From Puccinellia tenuiflora (lineage: Eukaryota > Streptophyta > Magnoliopsida > Poales > Poaceae), in the NCBI GenBank assembly GCA_012064385.1, contig QRDG01000522.1, positions 1,038,552 through 1,102,551 on the forward strand: a stretch of 64,000 bases of DNA, in the 5' to 3' direction. The notes below the pieces were generated by a model, which was not told the DNA's origin, did no database searches, and was given only the letters and a program-made list of their open reading frames with translations. The position numbers and the translations under genes were made by a program. Of this stretch, positions 40,047 to 50,567 are shown one piece after another (position 1 is the first letter of the stretch; every line of letters begins with the position of its first letter).

Positions 40047-41577
40047 CTTGCATAGCAACTTGATCAAGGGGTTGAGGGTCTTCAACTTGTTCTTGGGTTG
40101 GTGCAATAGGCTCTTCATTGGCATGATTTTCTTGTGTAGATGAAGGCTCCACTTGAGTAGAGCATTGTCCTTCTCGTTCCGCCACTAGGGGTTCCTCAAC
40201 AGGGCGGTAAAATCCCACACCCATTCTTCTTATGGCTTCTCGAGGAATTACATCATCTGCATCGGAAACATGAAATTGCGTCACTTGGGAGCCGTCATTT
40301 TCTTCGAACACCACACTACAAGATTCTATGATACGCCGTGAGGCTATATCATAGATTCTATAAGTGTGGGATTCGACACCGTAACCAACAAATATACCCT
40401 CTACAGACTTAGATTCGAATTTAGTTAAGCGACAACCTTTGATCAAATAGAAACACTTACAACCGAAGACACGAAAGTAGGAGATGTTAGGTTTGTTGCC
40501 GGTGAGGATCTCATAGGGGGTCTTGTTAAACCCTTTGCGGAAGTAGAGCCGGTTGGATGAGTGACATGCGGTGGATATAGCCTCCGCCCAAAAACTTAAT
40601 GGAGTCTTGAACTCCGCTAACATGGACCTTGCTATATCCATAAGAGTCCGGTTCTTCCTCTCGGCTACACCATTTTGTTGAGGGGTATAAGTTGCGGAAT
40701 ATTGATGATGGATACCCTCTTCACTAAGAAACTCATTGAGGGTGTAGTTCTTGAACTCGGAGCCATTGTCACTTCTAATTGCCAATATGGGGACATTGTG
40801 TTGATGTTGCATTTCAATGGAGAAGTCGATGAAGGTTTGTTGGGTCTCACTCTTCGACTTGAAGAAATAAACCCACGTGAATCTTGAATAGTCAACAACA
40901 ATCACCAAGCAATACTTCTTCCCACCAAGACTTGCTTTGGGAACGGCACCAAAAAGATCCACATGGAGTAACTCCAAGACCCTCTTGGAAGAAATAATAG
41001 TCTTGGATGGATGGGGAGAATCATGCATCTTTCCTTCAACACAAGCCCTACAAACACGATCTTTGGCAAAAGAGACATCTTCTTTTAGTCCAAGAATGTG
41101 GCCACCCTTGTGGAGACTTTGCAAAGTTCTCATGTTGACATGGGCTAGGCGGCGATGCCACAACCAACCCTTGTCGGCCTTTCCGAATAAGCACATCGAA
41201 TTTGAAGTGGTTTCCCCCGAGAAGTCAACCACAAACAAATCATCCTCGATGTACCCAATGAAAGCGACCTTTAGAGTCTTGCTCCACAGGAGTACCACAA
41301 CATCAATATCAAGAAAGATGGCGAAACCCATCTTATTAAGTGCATGAACAGAAAGTAAATTAAAACTAAGGGATTCGACAAGCATGACATTCACTAGGGT
41401 GATATCCTTAGCGACTACCACCTTGCCAAAACCCAATACCTCAGACTTTGATCGATCTCCATAAGTGACGGTTGCTTGATTTAGACTTGGTCTCAACTCC
41501 GTCATTATTTCCTTGCTTTCGGTCATATGTTTAGTGCATCCACTACCAATCACCCATTTTGACCCACCGGAAGCATA
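40047..41577 (-). pseudogene. Copia pol fragment: protease end, gag-pre-integrase, integrase
   Basis: The frame shows the end of the protease active-site segment (VIGSGCTKHM, where family members have DSG), then the HHCC zinc region with WHRRLAHVN and CRACVEGKMH, then the integrase core. The catalytic acidic residues are in HVDLFG, RSDNGSEF and the E of NGVAERKNR, followed by the FGCKCF segment. The frame ends when it enters the BARE LTR at 40046; the open frame's last residues down to 39889 are LTR sequence. The aspartate-to-glycine change (codon at 41547-41545) would inactivate the protease. Reverse transcriptase is absent. Confidence 0.88.
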
Positions 41578-41590
41578 GTCCTACAAGAAA

Positions 41591-43418
41591 TCATTGCTTT
41601 GATTTAGGTCCCCATTTTTCAATGGGTCCTCTTTTGTTAGCAACAAGGGTCTTAGGAACCCAAATAGAACGAGCAATAGGCACATTTCTAGGACCAACAA
41701 ACTTAGCATAGATATCCCCATAATAATCAACAAATATAATGTAGTGGGGGTTAGTTTTTCCCGCAAAGTCATCACTAGTGGTTTTGCCCCTTGTGGCACT
41801 ACCACTAGCAATGTTGACCTTCTTAGCTTGAGGGATCTTCTTTGCTTGAGGAGCACTAGGAGTGTTGGCCTTCTTAGCTTGAGGGGCCTTCTTTGCTTGA
41901 GGAGCTCTAGCATCCTTCATGAAGCTTTCTTTCTCCTTTTCCTCCTCTACAAACCCAAGACCAACTCTCCCCTTTTGTGAAGTAACAAACGGTTTCTTAC
42001 CTAGGGAGATGGCCTTAGCAATATTGATCTTTAACCTAGCATTGTCCTCAATGATATTTGCATGATCACAAATAATGGGAGTGGAGGAAATAGACCTATC
42101 ATTTTTAGACGGTTGAGCTTGAAGTTGTTCATACGACTTAGTGAGGGTAGAGTGTTCACTCCCCTTGTGAGCCTTGGAAAGTTTCTCTAGCTCCTCGGTT
42201 AGTCTAGAATGACCAACACCAAGCTCGACCTTTTCTTTCTTACATGCTTTGTATTTAGCAATTGCATGGTCACGTTCTTTAATGAGTTTAGCAATAATAA
42301 CATCATTTGATTCTTCTATAGATTCTAGTTGTTGCTCTAGAGAAACTCTAAGCTCATGCTCTTCTTCTAAATTGTCTTTCAAGGATGCAATTTCCATAGC
42401 ATCCTCTCTTTCAATCTTACCCTTGATCTCAAGCATTTCTTGAGCTTCACCATATTGACTCATAAGAGCCTCAACATGCTTCTTTGTTTCACCTTGCATG
42501 TTAGTGATAAAATGATCGAAAGCAACTATTTCCTCTTTGATTTTAAGACTAGTAGCATCATCCATAGAACTCATTGCCGCATCATCCATAGAACTCATTG
42601 TCTTAGGAGATGAGGGAGATCATACCTCGGTGGTCTTGGCCATGAAGCATCTTGCGGAGGAGTCGGAGACATTCTCATTGGGGGATTCAAATAGGGAAGG
42701 AGATGATGAGGAAGCAATAGCAATGCCGGTAACTTCATTTGTGGGTTCTTCTTATTCTTCCTCGGATGAGTACTCTTCTTGAGCAAGCAACACAATTCTT
42801 GGAGGCTTCTTGTTGGTAGCATTCTTCTTGAAGAAAGGTTTCCTATGGGTGTCCTTTGACTTGTCCTTTCGAACAAGCTTCCCTCCATGATGTTCTCTAT
42901 TCTCAAACGGACATTCGGCCACAAAGTGATATTTATCTTGACAATTGTAGCAAGAACGAACCCTTTTTCCTACCCTCCTTCCTTCCAACGGTCTTGTTGA
43001 CAAAATCCCTTGCCTTGGACGGACTCTTCCAAAATACTTTGCATGTGAGAGCCGAGTAATCCTTGAGAGTATCTTCAAGCTTTTTGGGATCCCAATGTGA
43101 CACATCTTATTGAGTCTCATCATCATCGTCTTGCACCACAACCTTGGCCTTCAAAGCAAGTGACGATCCTCGATGCATTCCAATGGCCCGGGCACGAGCA
43201 TCTTCAGCATTCTTGGCGGCTACCTTGTATGCCGCCATCTCTTGCATGACTTCATTAGATGACATGAGGTGATAGTTGTGTATTCCCTGGAGACTCTTCA
43301 AGTCGGTGGATTCAAACGGCCAAAGGGCACTCACATACTTCCTCTTGATCCAAGCAACATCCACATAGGTTGCACCAAGGGCTCTAAATTGAGTGGCAAG
43401 AGTCTTGAGTCTTCGATA
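41591..43418 (-). pseudogene. gag, C-terminal two-thirds, frameshifted
   Basis: It comes in pieces in different frames: 43418-43107 (RRLKTLATQF, helical gag core), 43141-42752 (CYNCQDKYHFVAEC zinc knuckle and basic tail), and 42598-41591 with a long coiled coil (EEIVAFDH...EEEHELRVSLEQQ, heptads) followed by repeats of PQAKK. The end resembles the end of the gag at 60744-63143 (a WVPK motif in both), so the two elements are related. It is separated from the N-terminal piece by the LINE-like insertion. Confidence 0.8.
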
Positions 43419-44908
43419 CATTTTTTTAGATAAAAGGCCGAAAGGCCCGACGTTAAATTAATAACGACCATGCGGCGACACATTACAAGGAGCTGAACCC
43501 AGCTTACAACACGAACACCACACCCTCACAAAAACAAACTCCCAAGGAAACAAAAGCTGGCAGCGCGAACAGCAGGCGCGGCCATTACAAAACCAACGCC
43601 AAACAGGGAGCAAAGCCTATCAGCAACAGTGTCGGGCCGGAGCACACCCAAGGGCGGGCCATTTTCACGCACGCCGACCAGCTCGCTCCACACACGTAGA
43701 AGATGCCACCAGCAGCCGGCCACCACCAGGAACCGGCCAGAGCTGATCCCGCACCAGCTAGGAGCACCACGGGAGTCACCAACAAGCACCGAGGGTGAAG
43801 AGCTCGAAGCAAGCCTTGCCGAAGAAGGCGCACCGCAGATCCGATGCCGAAGCGCCGCAACTCCGCCAGACCCCCGACGGAGAGCCACTTAGTCGAGAGC
43901 TCCAAGATGACGTCTCCAAGAAGAGCACGACACAAGAGTGTCGTCGCCACCCGATCCGAAGATCTTGGGTTTTCACCCGGAGCCAGTAGAGGGGGAGAGA
44001 ACGGCCAACGCGACACCTTCAGGAAGGAGACGGCGTCCTCAGACGTCGCTGTTGCGGCCCCATGGGCGAGGGAATCCCCTCGGCCGTCTCCTCCTCCAAC
44101 ACGGCGGGCAGGGAGCACCTACACCACCGCCCCAACAAGAGGCTCGCCGGAGCCACGCCGTCCCAACGGCCATGGCCACCGGCCAGCACCAAAGCCAGGG
44201 GCACGCCCGCCAACCCACTGACTCCCACCTTCCAGGGCCGCCGCCCTAGCTTCCTAACTCACCGCCACGCCGAAACCGCAACAGAGGCACCAAGACACAC
44301 CACCGCCATGTGGGCCACCCATGACCGGAAGACAGCTTGGAACGGACACACGGGGGATTAGGGCCTCCACACCACCAGGTGTGAAAACCCTAGATCCAGA
44401 TCTGGAGGGCCAAACCCTAGATCTGACGGAGGAAGAGCCGGGGGCTCAAGGGTTGGGCCCCTGCCCTACCCAAGCCACAAGGAGCTCCACCCAGCCGCCA
44501 GGAGGCCGCCGTCAACAGGGAAGGACCGCCGGAGAAGGAGGGCGCCGGCCCGGGCCCGGGCCCCTACCCAGGCCCCAGCCCTCGGACGCGGAACCGCGCC
44601 ACACAGCCCGGCTGCCCGCCCCGGCGAGCACCTCAACAAGACGAGCACCAGATCCCCACCGCCGGCCTCCAAGGGCCACGCCGTCACCGCCACCAAGCGT
44701 CGCCACCGGCACGCAAAGGATCTCGCGGGAGAGAGGGGCGTCACGACCTCCGCCTGGACGCGCGCGCGGGGAGGGGGCCCCTCACCGCCGCCAACGACCG
44801 GCCGGGGCGAGCCCAACGGCGGCCTGGCGGCGGCGAGGGAGGAGGGCGCACGGGGGGGAGAGGGAGAGGGACGCGAGAGAGGGGGGGGCGCGAATGGTTT
44901 TCCACCTC
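43419..44908 (-). mobile_element. LINE-like retroposon (1.5 kb) without reverse transcriptase
   Basis: A perfect 11-bp target duplication agtcttcgata flanks it (43408-43418 and 44909-44919). Read on the minus strand it begins in a very GC-rich leader (44908 downwards), and ends GGCCTTTTATCT followed by seven A, the poly(A)-type end of a non-LTR retroposon. No reverse transcriptase motif is present. A 177-codon minus frame at 43585-44118 is GC-rich, and I do not recognise it. It could be a non-autonomous LINE derivative built from the 5' and 3' ends of a parent, or a processed transcript. Confidence 0.75.
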
Positions 44909-44919
44909 AGTCTTCGATA

Positions 44920-45615
44920 TATTTCTTCATGATCTTCACCATCTATCATGAAAAAGCCCTCGGCTTGGTTTCTCGAGGCTTCAAACCTATTCCTTTGCAT
45001 GCTCTCATTACCGACACACTCTTGAGTGAGAATATCCCAAGCTTCTTTGGCGGTGGTGGCAAGCTCGATGTGAGACATGTGCTTTTCTCCCACGGCGGTG
45101 TGAATGATGTTGAGAGCCAAGTCATTGAGTTGAGAATCCACGGCTTCTCTTCTTTTCATGTTGATTGGATCAACGGCCTTGAACCCAACTTCAATGATTC
45201 TCCATAGCTCACTTGAGGCGCTCTTGACATGAGATTTCATCATAAATTGCCAATTAGTAAAACAAGATGGATTAAACTTAGGTGGATCACCCCTATTATT
45301 TATATGATAATGTGGCATAGGAAGGTCGGCCGAGTACTTGAATGGAACCTCATTGTACACCGACCTCCCACCATCAATTTTAGGAGGGGATTCATTAGTG
45401 GGTTGTTCGCCCTCCCCTTCATGTGCGGCGGAAGTATTAGCCTCTAGGGATGATGTAGCGGGTGGCTTGTGATCCCTCATGAGTTCCCTCATCATGGCAC
45501 ACAACTCCTCCATTTGAGTGTCCATGGATGATTTCAAGCTTGTTTCCAAACTCTTGAAATCATCCATGGACACCGGAGGGGTGCTACCACCCGTAACATC
45601 ATCACCGTCACCCAT
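44920..45615 (-). pseudogene. gag, N-terminal part of the older Copia element
   Basis: The frame starts MGDGDDVTGGSTPPVSMDDF, 37 bases from the primer-binding site. It continues with a proline/glutamate-rich lead and a gag core containing PPKFNPSCFTNW and AWDILTQECVG. It is intact up to EEIYRRL, where the LINE-like element entered; the remaining residues of the open frame (44782-44908) are insertion sequence. Gag of this type forms the cytoplasmic virus-like particle. Confidence 0.85.
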
Positions 45616-45651
45616 ACTCTCTTAGGCGGTGAAGCCTAACTTAAGAGCCAA

Positions 45652-45664
45652 GGCTCTGATACCA
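45652..45664 (-). other. Primer-binding site of the older Copia element
   Basis: On the minus strand TGGTATCAGAGCC, complementary to initiator tRNA-Met, two bases inside the LTR edge at 45667. Confidence 0.9.
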
Positions 45665-45666
45665 AT

Positions 45667-46913
45667 TGAAAGGATCGTATGGGCACCTAGAGGGGGGGGG
45701 GGTGAATAGGTGCTACACCAAATTTTAATTCTTTTTCGATTTTAGGCTTAGCATAAAGGTAAATTCTCTAGATATGCAACTACGGTGAATTTACCTATAT
45801 GAGAAGCTAACTAGAGCAACTAGGCAATTAGAACGATACAAGTAAAGATAACTAAAGGATAGAGATAACCGAAAGAAGAAGCACGCGGAGACAAGGATGT
45901 ATTCCCGAGTTCCTCCTTGTTAAGGGAGTACGTCTCGTTGGAGGGGTGTGAGCTCGCCACAAGAGGCCTACTCAAGATGCCACAAAGGCCTCACCCTATT
46001 CTCCGATGAACCTCACCCAAGGGATTGGTTCACCTTCCACTATCGGTATCCTTCAAGGCGGAAACCGGAGCCCTTACAATGTTCTTGGGGCACACACCCA
46101 CAACTTAATCGGGGGCTCCCAAAACAATACAACAACTGAAACAACAACAATCAAAGTGAGTACAACCAAACACCTAGGTTTTCCCAATGGAAACCCTAGG
46201 CACGAATCCCTCAAGCAAATGAGGGGGAAATGGAAAACCGGTTGGTGAAGTTGTAGATCGGGGCCTTCTCCTCCAATCCTCCAAAAATCAACGAGTTTGG
46301 GTGGAGGGATTGGGAGATCTCTTCGATTTGAGATTTTACCTTTAATGAGGAGAGAGAGTTGCAAGAGCTGGCTGTTCCAAGGTAGGTGGAGGGGTATTTA
46401 TACCCCTCCAGGAAATCTGGCCGTTGGAAAAGCGCAGGGCCGGAATTTCCGGTATTAAGTACCGGAACTTCCGGCCTGGGTCCGGAACTTCTGGCCTGCA
46501 GGCCGGAAATCTCCGGGGAGAATTTCCGCCCAAAACCTCCGGGACCCCTCCCGAGATGAAAAACCCAAAATGACTTAGCCAAAATTCCGCCGAAAACTTC
46601 CAGGGCCGGAATTTCCGGACCACCGGAAATTTCCGGGGGGAACTTCCGGGGAGAAGTTCCGGGACCCCTCCAGAGAGGAATCCCAAAAATGACTTAGCCG
46701 TTTTCCCGCTTGGCCGGAACTTCCGGCTAGAGGCCGGAGTTTCCGCCCACCGGAAATTCCGCCCGAAGGGCCGGAACTTCCGGTGCTCCAAAGGCAGAAA
46801 ACCTGTTCTCTTCTCCGTCTTCGATCTTTTCACCTTTTGGACCTAATCAACTCAGAAACCTGTCAAGGCACTTAACAAACATGATTAGCCCACAAAATGT
46901 GTTGTCATTAAAT
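45667..46913 (-). repeat. 5' LTR of the older Copia element, outer end missing
   Basis: On the plus strand it starts TGAAAGGATCGTATGG at 45667. The TATA box (tatttatac on plus, 46394-46403) serves minus-strand transcription. At 46430-46790 there is a dense array of ccggaa/ttccgg palindromes, upstream of that promoter. The homology appears to stop near 46913 without the expected TTTCA terminus, so the distal end has been lost. Confidence 0.75.
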
Positions 46914-47961
46914 CTACGCCTAGCACTGCCCTTTCTTTATTCACTAGCCTCAAGGTTTTCTCGAGGGCAACCAAAACGTTTTGGCAGTCTATTCTGGGAT
47001 GGAAAGTGTTTGCTTCAGGTCCACAACCTATCGCGCGTGCGTGGATCGCTCGCTTTTCATGCCCAACAATGAGATTTTAGTCCATTTTTTGTGCTACAAA
47101 AGGCCAACAGCCCGGTTGAAGTAGCTAGGTATGTTTTGATAAATTTTTTTTGGATTTTCGATATTGCATAGATGTGTTAAATTTGTAACGAAACGTTGTA
47201 CGAGATTATGTGAAGGCACATGTCAGCTTTTTGCAAGTCGTTTTCGGCAGTTGCTACAAGTTTGTGTTCTCTCGATTTTTTCGACGTTGCGTACGTGCTT
47301 CCAATTTGTAACAAACTCGTATATTTTTTATTACAAATCACATGTCAAATGTTGAAAGGTTCATGAGCATTTTTAAAGTTTGTGTGTCCCCCCATTTTTT
47401 CGAGAATGTTTTTACATGCTACAGTTTCGTAATTTTTTCTTTTTTGCAATAACCACATACCCAAATATTGCAATGTTTTCTAGGAGTTTTGCTACAAGTT
47501 TTTGTGAGTTTGATTTTTTTTAATGTTGTTATAACTTGAATTTTCAATTGTTCCAAGCAGGTTTTCTTGTTGTTGTCATCGCTTTCTGATTTTTTGTTAA
47601 AATAATTGGTGATTTTTTGTTGTGAATGAATCCGCGACAAACATTTTGTTTCTTAACCATTTTTAAAATGTTGCAAACACATATTATTTTCATTATGATC
47701 ATTTCTGATATTTCTTGAAATAGTGGGTGCGTTTTGTTGCAAATGAAGCTGCAACGATTTGCGGACAAATGTTCTTTTTGTTGTAATCGTTTGTGATTTT
47801 TGTTGGAAGTTTGATTTTTTTTGCAAATCAATCTGCACCACAATAGTTGTTGTGTAGACACTTGTTTGTAACATTATTTTTCGATAAATGTTGCGCCGAT
47901 TTGTTGTAATACTTTTTTTTGTGCAAGAGGCGAGATTTTTTTTTTGCAACACTAAGAATAG
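46914..47961. repeat. Unplaced DNA leading into a T-rich degenerate repeat block (47080-47961)
   Basis: From 47080 the plus strand has irregular repeats of phrases like tttttgttgcaaatgaat, gttgtaatcgttt and cttaaccatttt, at a spacing of about 100 bases. A related block occurs at 52590-53160 in the same orientation. Minus-strand frames here are lysine/asparagine-rich translations of the repeat and not genes. Confidence 0.6.
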
Positions 47962-47969
47962 ATCACCAC

Positions 47970-48126
47970 CAGTAGCGTAGCCAGCCAGGAGACACGCCCC
48001 AGGCCACTATCCTGCTATAGTACCCAACAGTGTTAAACAATGTAAAATTTGCTACAGTCAATGAAGCATTAGACCCCCACGCCCCAGGCCAAGGCCCCCA
48101 TAGCGTGGGGCCTGGCTACGCCCCTG
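47970..48126. mobile_element. hAT-type MITE (157 bp)
   Basis: A perfect 8-bp target duplication atcaccac (47962-47969 and 48127-48134) flanks inverted termini: CAGTAGCGTAGCCAG at the left and CTGGCTACGCCCCTG at the right. Eight-base duplications and CAGxG...CxCTG termini mark the hAT superfamily. It has no coding capacity. Confidence 0.9.
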
Positions 48127-48134
48127 ATCACCAC

Positions 48135-48870
48135 GGTTGAATTTTTAGTGTAAATATAGGTATGGTCAGGAGCAACGCGATATACCTCTTCGCTTATGTG
48201 GATTTGGTGTGTTGTGCGGGTTGACTTCCGAATTGGTTAAGTACTAAATGCAAAACTGTGCTGCACTGATTTCTGGACGTAAGATCACAATCAAACGGTA
48301 AGGAAAGGGACATAGTTTGGGGGTGTATTAGGGAGACATGTGTCTGGCATTCCCTTTGTGGGATCAGTCAGTGTAATCCTAAATCCCGTTTGGTTCCGGT
48401 ATATTTGGCCGGTCCCTAATGGATTAGGGATACATGGGATCTGATGAAATTGCGTGAAGGTAGGGCTCACCCAATCCTTATGTGATTAGGACAGCTCCAA
48501 TGGGCCGACACAAGCGGGCGTCCAGTAGGACACCAAATATCCGCTCTTGTTCATGAGCCCGCCTCTGCACCCAACGCATGTGGCGCATTTCAGTTTTTTT
48601 CTTATTTTTCAATTTAATAAATTGATTACAACATACAATAGGTCGCCAAAAGTACATTACATTAGTTCTTATGAAAATTATTGCGACCCTACTCGTCCTC
48701 GTCGTCGACGAGACCGATGAATGGTCCAGGCGATCATTTTTGCGACGCTAGCTCGGTGGCCTTGCCGTCGCTGGTGACGGCGCGCGCGGTGGCGTAGATG
48801 ACCCCTCCGTTGCTGAAACTAGATGACCCGTTGCGCCGCTGGCGCAAATGCCAGAAGCGAGACTGTATTT
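48135..48870. other. Intergenic DNA, repeat-like, no gene
   Basis: The part 48480-48800 has phrases common in Triticeae DNA-transposon remnants (ctccaatgggccgac near 48496) and an AT-rich core. No terminal repeats or protein could be defined. Confidence 0.35.
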
Positions 48871-49490
48871 TTAGACATAAATTTTATGTATTTTACATGT
48901 ATATTGTTGTCCGCGTAGGAGATTTCTATAACTCTCATGCCACTATCATGGATACCTATCGGGATTATGGAGGTTGCCCGTTAGGTTTTCGATAGCTCCT
49001 CTTGTTGTTTCCATCATACGGATTTTTTCACGGACGCCTTCTTCCCCTATCGATCGTCGGCTCAATCCAATTTGTGGCTCAATCCAATTTGTCTTCTTCC
49101 CCTATCGATCATCGGCTCAATCCAATTTGTGGCTCAATCCAATTTGTCTCTGTCACCGACCCATACCATGGTATGGGTAATCATATTTGGTATGTACATC
49201 AAGTTTTCAGTTGGGGTAACTCATTTAGCTGGATTGCAGATGAGCATACCTATTTCGACGGCTTTAGTCATATTTTTTATGTGTTTTGCAAATATGTTGT
49301 TGTGAATGCCGGAAGTGAAAATATATTTTAGCCATAAGTTTTATATGTTTGCATATATGTTGTTGTTCGCATATAAGATTTTGTGACTCTCATGCCACAA
49401 CTATCGATGCCCCTACAGAGGGTTGCCCGTTAGGGTTTCGTCGGCTCCTCTCATTGTGCCTACCGTCCAGCTTTTTCCACTGATGCCTCC
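48871..49490 (+). repeat. Diverged direct repeat with an inner 55-bp tandem pair
   Basis: A block starting tttttagacataa at 48871 and ending near 49040 recurs at about 49323-49490, sharing ctctcatgcca, ggttgcccgttagg and gctcctct. Between them 49039-49093 and 49094-49148 are near-identical 55-bp units, each with a doubled ggctcaatccaatttgt. No gene. Confidence 0.7.
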
Positions 49491-49880
49491 TTTTCAAGTT
49501 ACGTTGTCATCTGCCCCTTTTGACCCTACAATGTTGGCATGTTCTAATTCTTCTCGACGGCCCCACAACCTCCATCACTCAAGCTATCGAATATAACACG
49601 CATTTAAAAATTGTGTAGAGGTGTGATACACGAATCCATCAACCATTATCTATAAGGCATAAGCACTATACCCATATTAAACATGCAAGGAGCCAAGGTG
49701 TGAATCATGTTGGCCAGCTAAAATATAAATAAGGATGACAAAACAAACAATTTGCAATTGGTAATAAGCATATGTAAGAACAATAAAGTCAATAGTTTAA
49801 ACATCAAGATGAATCAGGCACAAGAGGGCAGCAGCCAGTACACAACTGGAGCAAGCTCAGATCCATGCACTAAGTTGTGC
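49491..49880. other. Intergenic DNA, no gene seen
   Basis: AT-rich sequence without coding frames or recognised termini. Confidence 0.5.
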
Positions 49881-49889
49881 TGGGCCTTC

Positions 49890-50567
49890 TTCCCCATCAC
49901 GGCGGAGCCATGCGTGGCTGCAGTGTGGAGGCTCCGGCGTTGGTGACCTCCGGATCGATCGATCTGGTAGGTCTTTTTGTGCTCCTCGATCTGCTAATCG
50001 GGGATGCAGTTGTTCTCTGCGGGTGGCCGTCGAGGCGATGTCGCTGACCGTTCGTGTTGGAGATCCCGTCTTCCGGCCCTGTCGTCGTTGCGGCGTCGCC
50101 TCCTCCTGCGGCGCTGCAGGGTTTGTGAAGCTTAAGTGTGTAGGAGGTGTGGGTGGAGGCAATCTCAGGCGTCGGCGGTGGATGTTGGAGTTCACTGCAG
50201 GTGGTCGAGCGGCTTGCTGGTGGAGGATTCGGCACGGCGGCGTCCGGTGCTGGATCTGGATGAGAGGGCGACCTGGCACGGTTCGTCGTTTCAACGTTCA
50301 AGGTCCCGCTGCTCGCGGCGGGCGACTCCTGGCTTCAAAATTGGTGGTTCTCCCTCATCCTGCGAAAGCGGTGCTCTCCTCTCTTCCTTGTCGCCGATGA
50401 TGTCGACTTCATGGATTGGAGCTGGGCGTGTTGGAAGCTCTGCAGTGATCTTCGACTCCTTGTTGTTGTTTCTGTTTCCTGTCTTCAGTTTGTTAGCAGT
50501 GTTTGTTCTGGTGCTTGTGTTGTATCCTTAATCTGTTGAATATATGCTGTTTTCTCAAAAAAAAATT
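49890..50567 (+). mobile_element. Poly(A)-tailed retroposon-like sequence
   Basis: A GC-rich 5' part (49890-50330) grades into a T-rich 3' end that finishes gctgttttctc followed by nine A at 50567. This is the layout of a non-LTR retroposon or processed transcript in plus orientation. I find only a weak candidate target duplication (ttccccat near 49889, ttcaccat at 50568). The frames inside are arginine/glycine-rich and not recognisable. Confidence 0.45.

Larger units (their letters stand above)
40047..46913 (-). mobile_element. Older Copia element (SIRE/Maximus-like), truncated and invaded twice
   Basis: On the minus strand it has a partial 5' LTR (46913 to 45667), an initiator-Met primer-binding site (45664-45652), a long gag with a coiled coil and a CCHC knuckle, and the first part of pol (protease, integrase). 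It is cut off at 40047 by the BARE-like insertion, so reverse transcriptase, RNase H and the 3' LTR are missing. A LINE-like retroposon interrupts gag at 43419-44908, and several frameshifts are present. The lineage call rests on the long coiled-coil gag and is tentative. Confidence 0.8.

Noticed and set aside
44321..44932. 203-codon plus-strand frame rich in Pro, Arg and Gly
   Set aside because: It lies antisense inside the LINE-like insertion, crosses its boundary, and reflects base composition.
47419..47952. Lysine/asparagine-rich minus-strand frames
   Set aside because: They are translations of the T-rich degenerate repeat block.
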